64,000 nt of DNA from Crocodylus rhombifer (taxonomy: Eukaryota; Chordata; Crocodylia; Crocodylidae), in contig JAVSML010024358.1 of the NCBI GenBank assembly GCA_038503035.1, positions 1 through 64,000 of the forward strand. Reading direction: 5' to 3'. The notes under the pieces are model-generated. The model had not been told where the DNA came from and ran no database searches. It saw nothing but the letters and a program-made list of their open reading frames with translations. The stretch's first letter is position 1. Every line of letters starts with the position of its first letter. This document shows, piece by piece, positions 1-11,239 of this stretch. Made by a program: the position numbers and the translations under genes.

Positions 1-480
1 GGAAGGGGGAGGGAATGTATGCCGGCTTAGGTGAGCCACAAAGCCCTGACATAGCTTCCTGCAGAAAGCTGTACCTCCACTTAGACAGCAGGTGGCATTG
101 CTGTGCTCTATTTTTCTTTCAACAATGCCTTCAAATTTTTCCTGTGACAGAGCTGAAATTTCCATTGTTCTTGTGTTTTTATGGATGGGAAAATGTTTTT
201 ATGGATTTTTACCAGCTGGCATTTTTAGGGTGTTTTTTTTTATGGAGTATACTTAAATTTACAGACAGTTAGCAATATCACTCAAGTCTTCACCTAAAAG
301 TCACTGCTTTCCAAAATACAGTCCACCAATCTATATACATTTTCCACATTTTTGGTTCCCCCTTTCCATGGGGGTGGAAAATTCCATAAAAAGGAGTGAG
401 GACCACAATAAAGGAACACAAATGGAACTGATGGGGTTTTTTTTGGGGGCGGGGGGAATAAAAAATGTGTACATTTTCCA
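1..480. other. unassigned non-coding DNA
   Basis: AT-rich sequence with T-runs. No recognisable repeat, exon or RNA gene; the open frames are short and look like chance. Confidence 0.4.
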
Positions 481-489
481 ATTAACTGA

Positions 490-990
490 ATTTTGTGTCA
501 CTTGAAGCACAACTTTTGTCATTTTAAGGCCAGATTCTGTCAAATAGTTGTGATTGAAAGCAGCCCTTTTGGTTTCCAGAATGAAACAATACAACCAAGG
601 TTTTGGTTTTTGTTCCCCAACCTGCCCATTATGGATATGGGAGTGGAGTGGAGGATAATTCCATTTTGCAGCAACATCTCAGGTTCAACATCCATTTTGA
701 TCCGAACTGAGACAAAGCCAAAACAGTTAAACTTTTTCAGAACTGTGCCAAAATGTATAATCAGGATAATAGCTTTGTATATCCCAGCAGTTAGGAGAGG
801 TGGGCAATCGATGCTGAAATGCCTCATTTGGAGCAGAATTATCCTATCTCAGATCACTCTCAGTTAAGTAACGTGGGGGTTTGAGCCTGAGCCACCCATA
901 TCCCAAACGTTCAGAAAAAAATTAGGGGGGGAAATGTTTCATGTTCACAAAGCTTTTCAGCTTGGATGAAACAGCATATTTTGGTGCCAT
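490..990. repeat. possible old interspersed repeat (GAAAC-rich)
   Basis: Contains GAATGAAAC, GTTCAGAAAAAA and GATGAAAC motifs like those in the block at 27.2-27.6 kb. They resemble a diverged interspersed repeat with GAAACGTTTC-type words that is common in reptile genomes. The link between the two blocks is by eye only, ends are not defined and no coding capacity is evident. A chance compositional resemblance is quite possible. Confidence 0.25.
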
Positions 991-1309
991 CAATTTCTAA
1001 TGAGAATAATCCATTCATCTCCAGTTGGGAAGAGGATTTTTTTTCTGGCTTCCAGGCTGGTACCTAGAAGCACGGATGAAACCTTGGGTCAGAACTGAAG
1101 CTGATATCACATGCATAGCTGTCAAAGTCAGACCAGGAGAGGAGAATATATAGTTTACTATTTATGCATATTTGATATCACTATTGCTAGTTGGAAGGAG
1201 AACAAGCAACAATGGAGTCAAGCCAGGCATCTGCTTAGGAAGCTAAAATAACTGTTTTTTGCTTTATTTCCGTTGAAGGAATTAACATATTATATTCTGA
1301 AGCTTTAGT

Positions 1310-2690
1310 TTAAAAAAAAAAAATTCTAGAAATATCTATATAAAAAGGCAGAAAAAACAAAAGAGGAGAAAAACAGAGTAGGATTATTGAGCTAACCAAA
1401 TAGTCCAACAAAGACAAGGAAAGAGTATAGAAGAATTTGGTTAGACTAAGAAAGATAAGAAACCAAGAAGATAGGAAAGGACATAAAATGTGTTGCAAAA
1501 TTTTTAATTTACTCATTAATTGTTAATATGAATTGAATTGATATGTTTTAACCAAGTTCTTTAAAAAATTAAGATTCAAATCTTACTTGCCTTTTAGCCA
1601 TATAAGTGCTACTTATTCATCAGAAAGTAAGTTGGATTTAGGTCTTAGTTTTTAAAGAATTTCAAAATCCTTTGAGAAGAAAGGAGATGTCATTGTCTTT
1701 GTATCGCTATTTATTTACTTGGAACGTGGAGTGAGGCAAACACGTTCTAAAAATTTGATCACTGAATTGTAATAAGTGTTTCTATGAAAGGCATGACAGA
1801 TATGAGAGTGATTGATATGAAGGAGTCAGAATAGGCCAGCTGAAAAGAAGAGTCTGCTATTGAACCTGGATGAGACTGAAAAGAAAATACAAGTAATTAT
1901 AGACAACCCAAGTAACTCAGAGACTAAATTTCTGGGGTAACAACATGGGAACCAAAAAGACAGTGGGAAACAGATGATGTTGTGACATCTAATAAAAGGA
2001 GAGCTATAAAATAAAAGATCAGGAAGGAAAGGGAGAGTGAAAAATACTGAGATGAAATGTTTGTACCATCTAGCAGCTTATAGAAGGGATGGCAATAAGA
2101 GAGAGGACATAGAAACTCAGACTGGCAGAGAGGGGAAGTACAAAAAGTTAGTTCCTGGCAAAAGAGAGAGAAACGAAGACTGATTAAGAGTGAACTGGCA
2201 GATGAGGAGACTATATAGATCTGTAGCAACCAGTAGGGTCTGATGCCTGGAATTACAGATAGGAAATAAAAAGAATAGACATATAGATAGATCCAGAAAA
2301 CAATAAAGAAAGGCCTGGAATAAAAGAATGAATGAAAATTATTACCTAAGTGAAATAAGACTTTCCTACTATTGTATTGAATGATCATCAGGAAAGTTGA
2401 TTGAACTGGAGTACAGAGAGAGAGATAAAGTCCTAGAAAGGAGAAATGACTCAGAGAGAGAGAGAGAGACAAGCCTCAAGCAAGAAGTGGACGTGAAGGT
2501 GAAGGGAGGATGGAGAATAGCAAACAGGAAGCTAGAGAGGCCAGGAAAACAGGAAAACAGGGAAATAGGGCCCAGTGGAAAATCTGTCAGCTAAGACTAA
2601 CACAAGGCAAGAGATAGGGTCTGGAATGAAATAACAGAACAGATGGGACCTAGAAAAGAAGAGGGAAAACTAAGGTAAAAAAATCATGAA
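1310..2690 (+). other. 1.4-kb purine-rich strand-asymmetric tract
   Basis: The + strand is strongly enriched in A and G over about 1.4 kb, with few pyrimidine runs. It includes an (AG)n run at 2452-2471. The bias removes stop codons on the opposite strand and gives a 182-codon minus-strand open frame (2472-1924) that is rich in Ser, Leu and Phe and has no family resemblance, so it is not called a gene. Origin unknown: it could be a decayed A-rich retroelement or an expanded purine simple sequence. Confidence 0.5.
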
Positions 2691-2699
2691 GGTACACAG

Positions 2700-4020
2700 C
2701 TGAATAAGAAAATGTATGCCAAACTCGAAACCCCTCAACTATCTGTGATCCATGGTCATACCTGGGAAAAGGAAAAGAATTGCAAGCAGTAGCAAAACAC
2801 TTTACTTTCGCTGCTCTGTACTCTTCAAACTCTATAAATAGCAAAGTGCCATTCACATAACTTAAGGAATATATTATAATATATATGCTTGCCAGCTCAA
2901 TTCAAATCAGTTACACTACATCTACTTTACATAACTGCATGATCCCCTCAGTGCCTAGAAGGTTAATTTTCTTGAGTTATCTAAGTGTTATTATTGTTTT
3001 AACACATGAGCCAAAGCAATCTCTTTATACTTCCCATGAGCCCCAGAAAAATCCCTAAAATAAATGCCATATGTATAAAGCAGGGGATTGGATCACTTCC
3101 AAAATTAACTGGATTCAGGGCATAAATACATCTATATGACTGATTGTTCTCATGGACAGATGAGTCTTTGTGTACATATTTTTATTGCCAAACATTATGG
3201 TGCTTTCTCATTGAATCATGACATATACTTTTGCAATCTGAATGAAGTTATTTCTAAGGAACATCAATCTTAAGTGCCACATTCTCACATTGAGAAAAAT
3301 ACTTAAAATATTGACGTACCTTTTGCAAACATTTTATAAAAAGGACAGCGAAGCTGAACTTCTAATGATGTTTGCTGCCTCCTCTACTGTATAATCACAT
3401 ACAGACATTTCCAGTCATTTCAGCTACCAAATATGTGTCTTCCCATAAATACTGAAACTTGAAAGTTACTTGCTATGGTCACTCCATGTATTGAAAAGGG
3501 CAGTCTTACTTTATTAAATATTTGTTCTAGCAAAACTCTTTACCAGAAATAAGTGAAAAACATTTTTTCCTGCCCCATGACGTGTGAAATTTCTGAAATG
3601 TTCCTGCTTTGCTACAGGATAAAACTCATAAATCTTTGGAAGCTTCTCATAAAAATGAGAAAGAATTGTGACCTATTATACCAATAGCTTAACATGTAAA
3701 GAATTTAGCCACCCTGTGTAAGATTCAAGTTCAAGACTACATGGCTTAAGTCCTCTCTCTGCTATCTCTTCCTTATCTCAGGTGAATCCAAATCCTCAGA
3801 ATTTTAACTATTTGGTTGGTTTTTTTCTATACCCTCTCTGATTCTATTCCATTTTGTATAAATAATTAACCAAAGGGATATACACTGAACTTGGTTGTCC
3901 CTTATTGCAAGTATATTCACAAAGCACAGGACTAACACAGATCCAAGAGTCACTTCCTGGACCAATGATTATTTTTTCATACAAGGTAAAACAATTCCAA
4001 AAGTTGGATTAATTGACACC
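2700..4020. other. unassigned non-coding DNA
   Basis: AT-rich, with ordinary base use and no repeat family, exon or RNA structure that I recognise. Confidence 0.4.
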
Positions 4021-4025
4021 CATCT

Positions 4026-4310
4026 CAGGACTCCTATACACATTCAGGGAGGCTGCTTTGTATTGCATTGCAATTACAGTGCATCAGAGCAGACTTGATT
4101 AATTGAGTCTGCTGGAATATGATTATTACCTCACTTCAGCAAACTCCATGTCATGTGTATCAGCATCCCCACACTGAAAAATGGTGGTGGGGTGATTTAA
4201 TCTAAAGCTTATTCAGCAACCTTTAGTTCAAAATGCATCATTTTTCAGCACGGGGATGCTGACACATGTGGCACTTAGGGCTCTTTAATTAGCACAGCTG
4301 TCTCCTTAAT
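4026..4310. mobile_element. hairpin MITE, family 1, copy A
   Basis: Non-autonomous DNA element. Its core is an inverted repeat: an arm near 4143-4180 (containing GTGTATCAGCATCCCC) matches the reverse complement of about 4227-4278 (containing GGGGATGCTGACACATG). Between them is a short loop with AATCTAAAGC. The left part (GGGAGGCTGC, ATCAGAGCAGACTTGATTAA, GTCTGCTGGA) is shared with the copy around the CR1 at 15.4-17.6 kb. The right end is uncertain and no target duplication was recognised. It encodes nothing. Confidence 0.65.
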
Positions 4311-4319
4311 TTCTCTGTG

Positions 4320-5690
4320 ACTCATATTCAGGAGTAAGGGCTAACAGATGTTCCATCATGGACCATAGCTCTGGTACGTTCTTGGAAAGGGTTTTGGTTT
4401 TGACTCAGTGTTTTCCAATGACAACAACAAACAAGAAAAGTGTTATTGAAATATTACTAGCTAGTTCTATTGTACATCCTTCCCTACAGAAGTCCCTATA
4501 TTTTGAAGATGTTTCCATTCTGTCAGACTCATGATAAGAGTATACTGCAACTAAGCAGGCCTCACTCACTTGGCATATACTACCTCCTGAAACTGAAGCA
4601 ATGTAGTAACATTAATGCAGTGCTAGGCTTACAACAATAAATTCACTCTCTCAGGAAAGCTTATTGATTGTGCATTTCTGCTTCCCATTCTTTATTTCAG
4701 CAATGTATAACTCTAATCATTCTTCTACAGCCACAGAGGATTACAAAATAGGTGTATTGTCTTCCTCCAATGTAGCTTTAGGCTAAAGAGCCTTCCAGTT
4801 TTCTTTTCCAATCTTAAAGACCCACACTGGTTTTTAGTAAAAAATTTTTGTGTTGCCATAATTAAAATCCTTAAATACACTTACTAATCAAGTTCACACT
4901 GTCTTTGCTGGAGGTCATTTCTACTGCCTACTACTTCCCATCAGCATCTTGATTTACTGAACAGCAGGTACCCCACCCTGCAGAAAGTTAAAACTAATTT
5001 TCTTACCATAGGTAGTATCTTCTCTAAAGTTGAAAGATACTATCCACTGGCAGATTCTCTGATTCTTTTTAAAATTATAGGCAGGGCTCACAGGCTAATT
5101 GGATGCTGGCTACTCTGTCAGAACTTTCCCTGTACTTAATCATTCTTTAGAAGTCCAAACCTGAATGTGTTGTTTGTTTATGTGGCTGATATTTTAAAAG
5201 TGAGGCATCTATTTTCTCAGTACAGAATGATAGGTGTTAAAGACCCCTGCAGAGAAAGGAAAATGCACAACTTAGGGGCTTCAGTTCATATCTTAGGCTT
5301 AGAGTACCTATAAAAAACAAACTAGAACATAAATGCACTCTCTTGAGTTTTCAAAATATAGATTTTACAGACGTTTTGGTATCTCACCTAGTTGTTTAAT
5401 CAGAATCTTAGGGGCTGAAATCCCCTTGCCATTACAGTTCAAGACTGGATTAATAAAAACAGCTAAGTAAAATCTTAAATTTACTTACTTGAGTAATTAT
5501 ATTTAAGTATAAGGAACTTCAAAGGAGAACCCTGCTTGTTTAAAATTAAAATGTGTTCAATAGCCTAAATTTACAAAGAACTGTCCTGCAGCTACCTGCT
5601 CCATCCTTGACTTCTTGTATTAGCTTAGGCAAGTCACTTAGACCCAGGTCCACCAGAACATATGTACCAGAAGTGGACTTGAGGTGGATG
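4320..5690. other. unassigned non-coding DNA
   Basis: AT-rich, no recognisable repeat or coding sequence. Confidence 0.35.
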
Positions 5691-5719
5691 TTAAGTACCG
5701 ATACAGCAGCACAGTTGCC

Positions 5720-5825
5720 TTTGGCATGGTGCATGGGCAGTGAGCTCTCTGAGCTCACCGGCATGTCTGCACAGCTTTCTCTAGAGCTCTGTGAGTGCTG
5801 TGAGCATTCTGAGTTCATCAGCTGA
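5720..5825 (+). repeat. left arm of a split palindromic element
   Basis: Rich in GAGCTC words. The stretch from about 5739 to 5822 resembles the reverse complement of 9143-9218: both carry a GAGCTC-TGAGCTCA block, GGCATGTC-GCACAG and AGAGCTCTG in the same order. The arms therefore look like two halves of one inverted-repeat element separated by the gypsy insertion. Confidence 0.55.
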
Positions 5826-6321
5826 TTGGCATGAGCTCTGACCTGCTTTTATGCAGCTTTGGAAATCAGAGGGTGAGCTGCTTGTCTCTTTATTTCCTTG
5901 CTACTGAATTCAGTGAAAATGGAAGAGGGAAGGATGGAGGAAGGGACGGTGAGCAGCAACAGTGCTCATCCCCTGAGCGCTGGTGCCTCCTTGAGAGAAG
6001 TAGCCAGGAAGTGGGAGCACCAGGAGAAGCCGCACTTCTGGGCACATCCCTGGCCCTTCTGGGCACTCTACTGGCACTTCCGATGCGACTGACCACAGGG
6101 AACCCCCCCCTCCAGTCGGCGCGATTGGCCACGAGGCTCCCCCCTTCAGTTAGTGTGATCAGCCATAGGGGGACCACTCCCCCAGTCTGGTTGCTGGAGG
6201 ACAAAATGCTCTCCCTGACTCAGGAGGCACCAGTCACCCATGACTGAACCAAAATAAATTTTTTGTTTCGTTCTTCTCATTTATGCATGACTATCCGTTT
6301 TTGAACCTCATGATCACTACA
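5826..6321 (+). repeat. candidate 5' LTR region
   Basis: Only the last roughly 70 bases (from AATAAATTTT to TGATCACTACA) align with the 3' copy. The middle is GC-rich and has no visible partner at the 3' end, so it may hold a further insertion. A weak inverted pair containing CTGGTGCCTCCT lies near 5980 and 6225, inside this region. Confidence 0.4.
6078..6193 (+). repeat. three degenerate tandem units, about 38 bp each
   Basis: Three consecutive units share a GCCA-rich start, a C-run and a CAGT end (for example CCCCCCCTCCAGTCGG, CCCCCCTTCAGT and ACTCCCCCAGTCTGG). They look like a short minisatellite inside the candidate LTR. Confidence 0.45.
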
Positions 6322-6655
6322 TGATGTCAGAAATGATAAATGGGAAAAAAGAACTTGAAAAAATTTGAGTTCCAAACTGAATAAGAAATTGGAAACTGAG
6401 AGCAAGTGGAGCCGGGCAGCCATGTGGAAGGAAAAAAGGTTTCTGTGAATGATGTTCATAGCCACATAGTCTGAATAAAGGGAAGTTGCAGCAGTGTCAT
6501 GACTTAATCATGGAGATGTTATAACTTCCATCTGTGTTTCTGTTGTCAGTCAATACAACAGAGAGCTAGAGGGCATTCAGACAAAGGTTCAAGTGGTACC
6601 TAGCAGCCATAGGGGCAGAACAGAAAAGCGATAAAGTCAAATCTTCAATCTTCTC

Positions 6656-7200
6656 ATGGAGGAAGGAGCCCTGGCTGTTTATAACACCTTTACCTTTGCA
6701 GAAGGCCAAAATATATGGTTAAATGTGGTAATGTCCAAATTTAAGGAATGCTGCATGGCAAAAAAGAATGAGACCCTTAAAAGACACATTTTTTTTACGT
6801 GCAAACAAACAACAGGAGAAAGTATAGTTCAATATGTTACTGATCTAAAGAGACTGACTAAGAACTATGCTTCAGGGAACTTGGCAGGATATCTGATGAG
6901 AGAGGATTATTTGTGGTATTGCAAACAATGCATTACAAGAAAGACTATTGCATATGGGAGATTTGTTTCCAGCAAAGACTATCCACATTTGCAGGGCCCA
7001 GGCTGCAAAGGCAAATACACCACAAAGAGTCATCCATGAAATAGGCATGGAAGAATGTGGCCAGAAAAAGCCACCTTACAGAAAGAAATTTCTTCTGGTA
7101 ATAAATCACCTCACCGAATGGAATGTTTCATTGGCAAGGAAAATGTAAAGGGAAAGACAGCAAATAATCAGACACGTACTAAGCATGGAAGGCAACAGGG
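6656..7200 (+). pseudogene. gypsy gag-like fragment
   Basis: The 127-codon open frame 6656-7039 resembles the gag capsid region of vertebrate Ty3/gypsy elements. It contains FKECC, NETLKRHIFFTCKQ, GESIVQYVTDLKRLTKNY and an ILR/YLMRED-like segment, in the usual order of the retrotransposon gag domain. In working elements Gag forms the particle that packages the RNA. After about 7040 the frame shifts; a second frame reads Lys/Arg-rich sequence up to QGAKH, just before the hAT-like insertion at 7216. There is no usable start-to-stop product. The family call is by motif recognition only. Confidence 0.6.
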
Positions 7201-7215
7201 CGCCAAACATTTGGG

Positions 7216-7930
7216 CTAAGTACAGACATTTGGGGAGGTTAAATCAGGTTCAAAATGGCCACTTGATTTAAACTTAGCTTGTCCTGGTGCCAGCCTCACA
7301 CTTACAGACCCAGTCTCAGTGACTGGCAATCAGTCTAAACCTGTAGCTGTACAGAAGTTCCATGCACACATACTGGTCTAAAAATCGCAGAACCCAGTTT
7401 AAGATAAACCTGGATTTATGTAGTATCAGACTTATTCGATTCAGGTCAAACTGCTGCATAGAACTTCTGTCCACTTCCCCTGCAAGTCCCAGGGCTGGGA
7501 AAACCCAGTCACTGGCCCCAGCCCTGGGGCTAATATTTTTACTGCCTACTCCCCCAGCACTTGTCTATTTTTTGCCTCCTGGTCCCTTTCTTCCCCCACC
7601 TCACCAGGCAACCCTCTCAGCCTCCATCCCACAAGCCGCTCTGAGTGCGGACACTTTTATCAGTGCTCTCTGCTGATGGAGATGAGCAAGTAAGTCCCAG
7701 TGGAGGGAGAAGTAGGAGGGATGGGGGTGTAGGTTCGCTGGGATCACGCCTGCCCTCCCTACCCCGCCCATAGGTTGCACATCCCCCTCATCCTTGACCA
7801 ACTCTGATCTCCTTCAGCCTGCTGGACCCCAGGCCCTCCAGCTAGCTCCCCCATTTTAAGTTACCTGATATTAGGCCGCCATTTTGAACTGATTTAACCT
7901 CCCTCTAATGCCCTTGAATGTCTGTACGTA
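7216..7930. mobile_element. hAT-like non-autonomous element inside gypsy
   Basis: Long imperfect terminal inverted repeats: the left end CTAAGTACAGACATT followed by GGTTAAATCAGG and TCAAAATGGCC; the right end, read in reverse, TACGTACAGACATTC followed by GGTTAAATCAG and TCAAAATGGCGG. The terminal ACAGACATT links it to the 490-bp family at 19.2, 24.1, 34.7 and 41.3 kb. The interior is GC-rich and has only chance open frames (such as 7362-7676). Flanking CATTTGGG and GGCTTGGA share TTGG and may be a worn 8-bp target duplication. It separates the gag frame from its zinc knuckle. Confidence 0.7.
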
Positions 7931-8645
7931 GGCTTGGAAAGCTCTGTTTTAACTGGGACAAGAGGAACCATTTTGCCAAGTGCTGTAGATCTCAAACATA
8001 AAAAAAAAATCACATTTATACAGTTAAGTATATTCCGGAAGTGTTTTATATAGATAAGATGGGATTGAGCAAAGCCAATGAAAGGGACTGGATTTTGCTA
8101 GTAGAAGTGCAAGGATTTATTTAAGTCAGGCACTGGGACTCAAGTTAATATTTTACCAAAGCATGAATATAGAAAAGTTAAATTGAAACAAAAAGTGAGT
8201 CCAACAAACCTGAAAATAACTGGTTATCTGGGAACAAACATACCAGTGAGAGGATGATATATTGCTAGCATCCACTATGACAGTATACACATTCCCATTC
8301 ATTGTGGTACCTAGGGAAGTAACACCAATTTGGGGTCTGGAAACTTTTGAGAAACTGGATCTAATTAAGTGTGTGCTTACAGTAAATAAAACACAAAAAT
8401 CTTGCCTTCTGATCATCATCGTGGACATAATAGCTCCAGTTGTTCCAGAAAACAGGAAGCAACCATGCCCACATGGGAAGAAATGTATCTACAGATACAA
8501 ATGCAAATGTTATTATCCAAACTGCTATCATCCAGAAAGAGATAATCAGCCCCAGAAGTCTGTGGCTGATGAACTTTGGACCAGAAGCACAGTTGCTAAA
8601 AAAAACCTAACCCCAAAACCGAATTCAGCAAAGTGTCTCATGTAG
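7931..8645 (+). pseudogene. gypsy nucleocapsid/retropepsin remnant
   Basis: Directly after the insertion, one frame reads GKLCFNWDKRNHFAKCC. This is a CCHC zinc knuckle (C-x2-C-x4-H-x4-C) with the second Cys replaced by Trp. After several stops the open frame 8262-8645 begins with TFPFIVVPREVTPIWGLETF, which matches the C-terminal end of gypsy aspartic proteases (the usual LLGL-x-x-C-x-x-L motif, here IWGL). The rest, including a Cys-rich part with HGKKCIYRYKCKCYYPNCYH, I cannot assign. No reverse transcriptase follows. Clearly non-functional. Confidence 0.55.
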
Positions 8646-9068
8646 CATTGCACAGAATGATGGCATTTCTGATCTCAGACATTTTGCTCCAAAGAAGTAG
8701 TCAGATCCAAGTATAAAGAATCAAGTCTATCAAAGCTGGAGAAAAAGCTTCCCACCGAATCCAAATAGATAAGCAAGTCTGATACTTCATTGATCTGGGA
8801 GGAAAGTGAAACTTCCTGAAAGACTAACAGAGAATTGCTAAAGGAGCTGTGACAAGATTACTCAAATGTGACATCTCTTCTGCAGCTTGGTGCTAACTGA
8901 TTTTCTTAGTTGTGGGAAATATGTTGTTAAAAGGGGATCTAGTGGTAAAGTTATAATTTAGAGACACTGCTTAATTTAGAGTAGTTAGGAATTGAGAGAT
9001 GATCCCTCAGGTAGTAGCCAGTTAGTTAGAGAGACTAAAGAACTGCAAAGGCTTGTCTACTGCCCCAC

Positions 9069-9138
9069 AATAATATTTCTTGTTTAATTCTTCTTATTCA
9101 TGCCTGATTGCCATTGTTGAACCTAATGATCAGTAGTA
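9069..9138 (+). repeat. 3' LTR end of the gypsy element
   Basis: Matches 6253-6321 over about 70 bases (AATAATATTTCTTG, TTCTTATTCATGC, GTTGAACCTAATGATCAG). The 5' boundary of this LTR is unclear. A purine run AAAAGGGG at about 8930-8937 could be the polypurine tract. Confidence 0.5.
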
Positions 9139-9139
9139 G

Positions 9140-9225
9140 CTGGTGAGCTCACAGAGCTCATTGCACATGCAGAGCTCTGGCAGAACCTGTGCTGACATGC
9201 CACTGAGCTCAAAGAGCTGAGAACA
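9140..9225 (-). repeat. right arm of a split palindromic element
   Basis: Reverse-complement partner of 5739-5822 (see that entry). It begins immediately after the gypsy 3' LTR. Confidence 0.55.
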
Positions 9226-9592
9226 TATGCACTGCACAGATGAAGGGGATACAGCTGGACCCCCTATCACAAACCTGTCCATGGGGGAATCCCAGAGCCC
9301 CAAGTTTCTTCCCAGTGTCCCACTCCCTGTCCCAAGAGCAGACCAAGGTTTTCCCTCAGATAACTCCTTATTCCAGGAAGCCTAAGCTCCATATCCCTTA
9401 TACTAGACCCTACAGATGTACCAGGGACATCTCCACCAGCTATAAGGAGCTTCTTTTTGGGTTATGAAAGAAAGTTTAGGTCCCCCTTTCCATAGAACAG
9501 GTTAGCTTGGGATATCACTGACCTCAAAATCACTCTTAACCACAGGCAATCAGTAAGGAGACAAAACAACAAAAGGATTTATATAGGAGAAG
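9226..9592. other. unassigned sequence
   Basis: Moderately C-rich, with a 75-codon chance frame at 9240-9467. No family recognised. It continues with 9914-10172 on the other side of the hAT element. Confidence 0.3.
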
Positions 9593-9600
9593 AGAATCAT

Positions 9601-9905
9601 CAGTGCCAGATTATGACATGCTGAGGCCCTAAACTGTGTCCATTTAAAAAGGTGCCACATAATAAAAATAATCCACAAAATCCACGAAAATGGATTTTCA
9701 TGAAATTTTAAGATGAACTATTGTTATTTCTGTGCAAATTTATGAACACAATATGAATAATAACTGTGAAGCCATATATATATATATATATATATATATT
9801 ATTAGAATGAAAATGTCCAGGGTTTTTTTCCCCTTATTTAGAGGCTCCTCATATTTTGAGGCCCTAAGCTGTAGCTTAAGTGGCTTAAGCCTAAATCCAG
9901 CACTG
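9601..9905. mobile_element. 305-bp hAT element with perfect 8-bp target duplication
   Basis: Starts CAGTGCCAGATT. The reverse complement of the right end is CAGTGCTGGATT, so the terminal inverted repeats match 10 of 12. A second matching block, GAGGCCCTAA, lies inside each end. Both sides carry the identical octamer AGAATCAT (9593-9600 and 9906-9913), the 8-bp duplication typical of hAT transposase. No coding capacity, so it was mobilised in trans. A (TA)n run lies inside. Confidence 0.88.
9774..9799. repeat. (TA)n microsatellite
   Basis: Uninterrupted TA dinucleotides inside the hAT element. Confidence 0.9.
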
Positions 9906-9913
9906 AGAATCAT

Positions 9914-11230
9914 ACAAGAAAAACTGACCATATTTTTGAAGACCAGAACAAAAAGACAAGTAAATTTTCTTAGTGTCTCATCTGAATACAGCCTAGTTCT
10001 TCTGACAGACCTGCCATTGTTTTCAGAGATCAGGTCTCTTGCTGATCCCCACAGCCTTGACCTCCTGGGCCTCGGATTCCTCATATCATGGGACCCAAAG
10101 ACCTGGCTACCTCATACCTTACAAATACCCCTAAACCAGCCTCCCTCTCCTTCCCCATCTGCATTGTCTTAATTCTTCATGATTCTCAGAATCCTTTAGA
10201 AATGTCTTTCCTGATAGGGACAGATAGTATCCTTTAGCTCATGGGTCATTCCTCTCAAATGCCTTTGCTTTTTTGCTGTTGTTTTTCCCATTACAAGCAG
10301 ACAATAACTTGGGTACCCATCTCTCCAGTCGCCCCTTCTGTCTATAGAAGCAGCAATTTTCCTTGGCCTAATAATACAATGGCCAGAGATAAATATCACT
10401 TACACCTACCTTCTTCTCCTTAAGTATTAATCCCTCAGTTCCTTTGATTAAACCATGACCAAAATCTTAAAAAATAGAGATAGCCTAACATAATTACACA
10501 ATGATAAAAATTACATACATTGATATAGAATAGCATGGGCTTTTTAATGAGACAACACATGCTAGTAAAGCAAACACATAAAAATCTGCCTGACACCCCA
10601 TGAATCCCGTGAAACTCCATTGAAGTACATGAATACAATCCACAGAACCCCTGCCTAACCTCTTAGTTTCCTGAGATACGTCAGGAGTCTAAGTTCTGTG
10701 GTGTCTAACATTTTTAAGGATTCCTGAGGATCATTAACATCTGCTATTGAAAAAACCCATTGAACTTACTCTTCCCTAAGCTTGAAAGTCTTGTGGGACC
10801 AGGTCAGTACACATGCTCCAAGCTCACCTAACTCATAATAACAATGCTGAATGCAAGACAAAATAGCGCCCATATCCACTTTAATTTTCATTAAAAAATT
10901 ACTGTGTGTTGATGATCTGTCCACCTTTTATATGATAGCCTAATAGTTAAAGAACTCCCCAACCTGTGAAAACCTGGTTAACCAACATCAACATGAAGAA
11001 TACGGACCCACATTATCCACCTCCCAGGACAGTTTCCTCACCATTCGACTATTGAGGTGGGGGCACTACCCATTCTTTCAGTTGAAGTTGTGACACTGTT
11101 GAAAAGAATGCAAGATTCATGCGGCAAGAAAGAGGTGGCATGAAAGGTATGTGATTCAGTAGCTACAAAAGATGTGGGAGGGAGGAGTGCAGGGTGTCTG
11201 TCCCTGCAGTCATATGAAAAGAAATAGGAT
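9914..11230. other. unassigned non-coding DNA
   Basis: No family recognised. It holds CTCCATTGAAGTACATGAATAC near 10614-10635, weakly like common amniote repeats containing a CCATTGAAGTCAATG word. The 146-codon frame at 9732-10172 runs across the hAT boundary and is not a gene. Confidence 0.3.
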
Positions 11231-11239
11231 GAGGTTGTA

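Larger units (their letters stand above)
5826..9138 (+). mobile_element. decayed Ty3/gypsy LTR retrotransposon, itself interrupted
   Basis: A deleted, non-functional LTR retrotransposon on the + strand. Evidence: a gag-like reading frame (6656-7200), a CCHC-type zinc knuckle and a retropepsin C-terminal segment (7931-8370), and matching LTR 3' ends at about 6253-6321 and 9069-9138. The sequence after the first LTR, TGATGTCAGAAATGA, resembles a primer-binding site. No reverse transcriptase or integrase is visible, so most of pol is deleted. AGCTG occurs at both outer junctions (after ATC near 5820 and after AGTAGT near 9137), compatible with a 5-bp target duplication. A 715-bp hAT-like element lies inside it. 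Confidence 0.65.

Noticed and set aside
1924..2472. 182-codon minus-strand open frame
   Set aside because: Product of the purine-strand bias. Low-complexity Ser/Leu/Phe sequence with no family signature.
5890..6247. Open frames in the candidate 5' LTR (104 and 138 codons)
   Set aside because: GC-rich tandem-repeat region with overlapping frames on both strands; no protein family.
8262..8645. Cys-rich tail of the gypsy frame as a separate gene
   Set aside because: It is in frame with the retropepsin remnant and inside the LTR element. No independent start or family.
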